Shown here: positions 3,828 to 5,168 of the stretch, piece after piece
How the letters are laid out: each line of letters begins with the position of its first letter
Numbering within the stretch: position 1 is the first letter of the stretch
DNA from: JBAZOY01 sp041648505
Lineage (GTDB): Bacteria > Desulfobacterota > Syntrophia > Syntrophales > CG2-30-49-12
Reading direction: 5' to 3'
DNA: 5,168 bases
Assembly (NCBI GenBank): GCA_041648505.1
Contig: JBAZOY010000119.1
Coordinates: 1 to 5,168 of the forward strand
Made by a program: the position numbers and the translations under genes
Notes under the pieces: generated by a model
The model's input: only the letters and a program-made list of their open reading frames with translations
The model's database searches: none
Told to the model about the DNA's origin: nothing

Positions 3828-5168
3828 TTGAACACCCTGACTATTGATAATCCGATACCTGTTTCCGGCAGGACAGCGGCCGGTATTGTCCGTCGTTTGA
3901 GACAGACCGGTCATGAGGCCTATCTTGTTGGTGGCTGTGTCCGTGACCTCATTCGGGGTGTCGAGCCGGGGGACTACGATGTTGTAACCTCTGCCCGACC
4001 CGACGATGTCCAATCGCTGTTTCCTCACACGGTTCCGGTAGGGGTGAGCTTCGGTGTTGTGGTTGTGATTGAGGAAGGGCAAAACTATGAAGTGGCAACT
4101 TTCCGTACCGAAGATGGTTACGAAGATGGCCGGAGACCTTCTCAGGTAAAGTTTGCCACCGTTGAGGAAGATATTTCCCGCCGTGACTTTACCGTAAATG
4201 GTCTCCTGATGGATCCTGAAACAGGGCGTATCATTGACTATGTGGATGGTTGCCGGGATATTGAGCGTCGCCTTATCCGTACAATCGGTGAACCCCAAGA
4301 GCGTTTTTCCGAGGATTATTTAAGGATGCTCCGTGCCGTCCGCTTTGCTGCCAACCTTGGTTTCGAAATCGACCAGCCGACGCTTGATGCCATTAAAAAA
4401 CATGTTCCGGCGATCCACCGTATCAGTGCGGAACGCATCAATGCGGAGCTTACCTCTCTTCTTGCCTGTGGCGGGGGACGACGTGGAATGGAGATCCTTA
4501 ACGCTACCGGTCTTCTTGCCGAGCTGCTTCCCGAGATTCAAGCAATGCGTGGTGTCGAACAGCCTCCATTATTTCACCCTGAAGGTGATGTCTGGGAGCA
4601 TACCCTGCGGATGCTCGACCTGTTGTCCTGCGGGGAAGAAGGTGCCAAGGCCGATGAGCGTCTTGCCTGGGGTGTATTATTGCACGATATAGGGAAGGTC
4701 GATACACGTTCCGAGGACGAAAAGGGCGTCCATTTTTACGGACATGTGGGCAAGGGGGAAGAAATTGCCGGACGTATACTGCGGGGGCTCAGATTTTCAC
4801 GGGCGGATATGGAAACAGTACTCGACCTCATCCACTGTCACATGCTTTTTATGCATGTAAGAGAGATGCGTCCCAACAAGCTCAAGCGTCTGCTCGGAAA
4901 ACAAGATTTTGATCTTCATCTTGAACTTCATCGTCTCGATTGCCTCGGAAGCCACGGTATGCTCGACAACTATGAATTCTGCAGGACGAAACTTGCCGAG
5001 TTTGCCAAAGAGGAACTACACCCACAAAAACTGATCAGCGGCCATGATCTCATCGCTATGGGCTTTCGCCCTGGTTCAGTCTTTGGTGAGATATTGAAGG
5101 CTGTTGAAGATGCCCAACTTGACGGTGAGATACTTACCGGGGACGACGCACGCAGGATGGTTATGTCT
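3828..5168 (+). CDS. cca: CCA-adding-type tRNA nucleotidyltransferase with HD domain, 3' end missing
   Basis: 447 codons are visible and the frame is still open at the window edge. This is a class II nucleotidyltransferase of the CCA-adding/poly(A) polymerase family, which adds CCA or its terminal A to tRNA 3' ends. Motifs are VGGCVRDL (34-41), the metal-binding D49-Y-D51 pair, EDISRRDFTVNG (114-125) and EDYLRMLRAVRFAANLGF (162-179). An HD phosphohydrolase-like domain follows, with FHPEGDVWEHT (249-259), LLHDIGK (284-290) and H306. Near the end, DLIAMGFRPG and DAQLDGEILT resemble the usual C-terminal tail, so only a few residues are probably missing. The TTG start is supported by AAAGGA. It lies 14 bases after thi4 with no terminator between, so it is probably co-transcribed with the thiamine genes. 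Sequence alone does not settle whether it adds all of CCA, only A, or poly(A). Confidence 0.92.
   Translation, partial: MNTLTIDNPIPVSGRTAAGIVRRLRQTGHEAYLVGGCVRDLIRGVEPGDYDVVTSARPDDVQSLFPHTVPVGVSFGVVVVIEEGQNYEVATFRTEDGYEDGRRPSQVKFATVEEDISRRDFTVNGLLMDPETGRIIDYVDGCRDIERRLIRTIGEPQERFSEDYLRMLRAVRFAANLGFEIDQPTLDAIKKHVPAIHRISAERINAELTSLLACGGGRRGMEILNATGLLAELLPEIQAMRGVEQPPLFHPEGDVWEHTLRMLDLLSCGEEGAKADERLAWGVLLHDIGKVDTRSEDEKGVHFYGHVGKGEEIAGRILRGLRFSRADMETVLDLIHCHMLFMHVREMRPNKLKRLLGKQDFDLHLELHRLDCLGSHGMLDNYEFCRTKLAEFAKEELHPQKLISGHDLIAMGFRPGSVFGEILKAVEDAQLDGEILTGDDARRMVMS

Noticed and set aside
3810..4298. 162-codon frame on the - strand opposite the cca start
   Set aside because: The + strand encodes the full set of nucleotidyltransferase motifs over this range. 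The antisense frame has no recognisable features.
4333..4692. 119-codon + strand frame inside cca
   Set aside because: It lies out of frame within continuous cca coding sequence that carries the RNA-binding and HD motifs.

Overview
The window reads as bacterial DNA of moderate GC content. It carries a thiamine (vitamin B1) biosynthesis operon on the + strand, controlled by a TPP riboswitch. The gene set is an archaeal/syntroph-style mixture: thiamine diphosphokinase, a fused ThiD-ThiN protein, and a Thi4-type thiazole synthase of the sulfide-using kind. Together with bacterial Kup, IS3 and CCA-enzyme sequences, this suggests an anaerobic bacterium, perhaps a Desulfobacterota/Syntrophales-like lineage. 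The taxonomic placement is an inference from gene content only.

Left end (1-345). The first ~127 bases are the 5' end of an IS3-family insertion sequence on the - strand, with the start of its OrfA gene and a strong Shine-Dalgarno. It abuts, with almost no gap, the last ~70 codons of a Kup potassium transporter on the + strand. The element therefore appears to have split or truncated kup. A strong hairpin follows the kup stop.

Control region (346-955). I see no convincing gene from 395 to 686, only small hairpins. Then come a perfect 19-base palindrome (687-705), a second inverted repeat (721-751) that covers most of a -35 box, a good sigma70-type promoter (TTGACT, 17 bases, TAGATA), a canonical TPP riboswitch aptamer (about 797-866), and an intrinsic terminator (891-930) ahead of the first gene. 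This layout indicates TPP-triggered transcription termination.

Operon (956-end). Thiamine diphosphokinase (956-1630) is followed after 1 base by a ThiD-ThiN fusion (1632-2996), after 43 bases by Thi4 (3040-3813), and after 14 bases by a CCA-adding-type tRNA nucleotidyltransferase (3828 to beyond the window). Working model: Thi4 makes the thiazole moiety from NAD, glycine and sulfide. The ThiD domain makes HMP-PP, and the ThiN domain joins the two into thiamine phosphate. After dephosphorylation elsewhere, the diphosphokinase makes TPP, which feeds back on the riboswitch. No ThiC, ThiE, ThiG or ThiL is present in the window. The tRNA enzyme has no obvious link to thiamine but seems to share the transcript.
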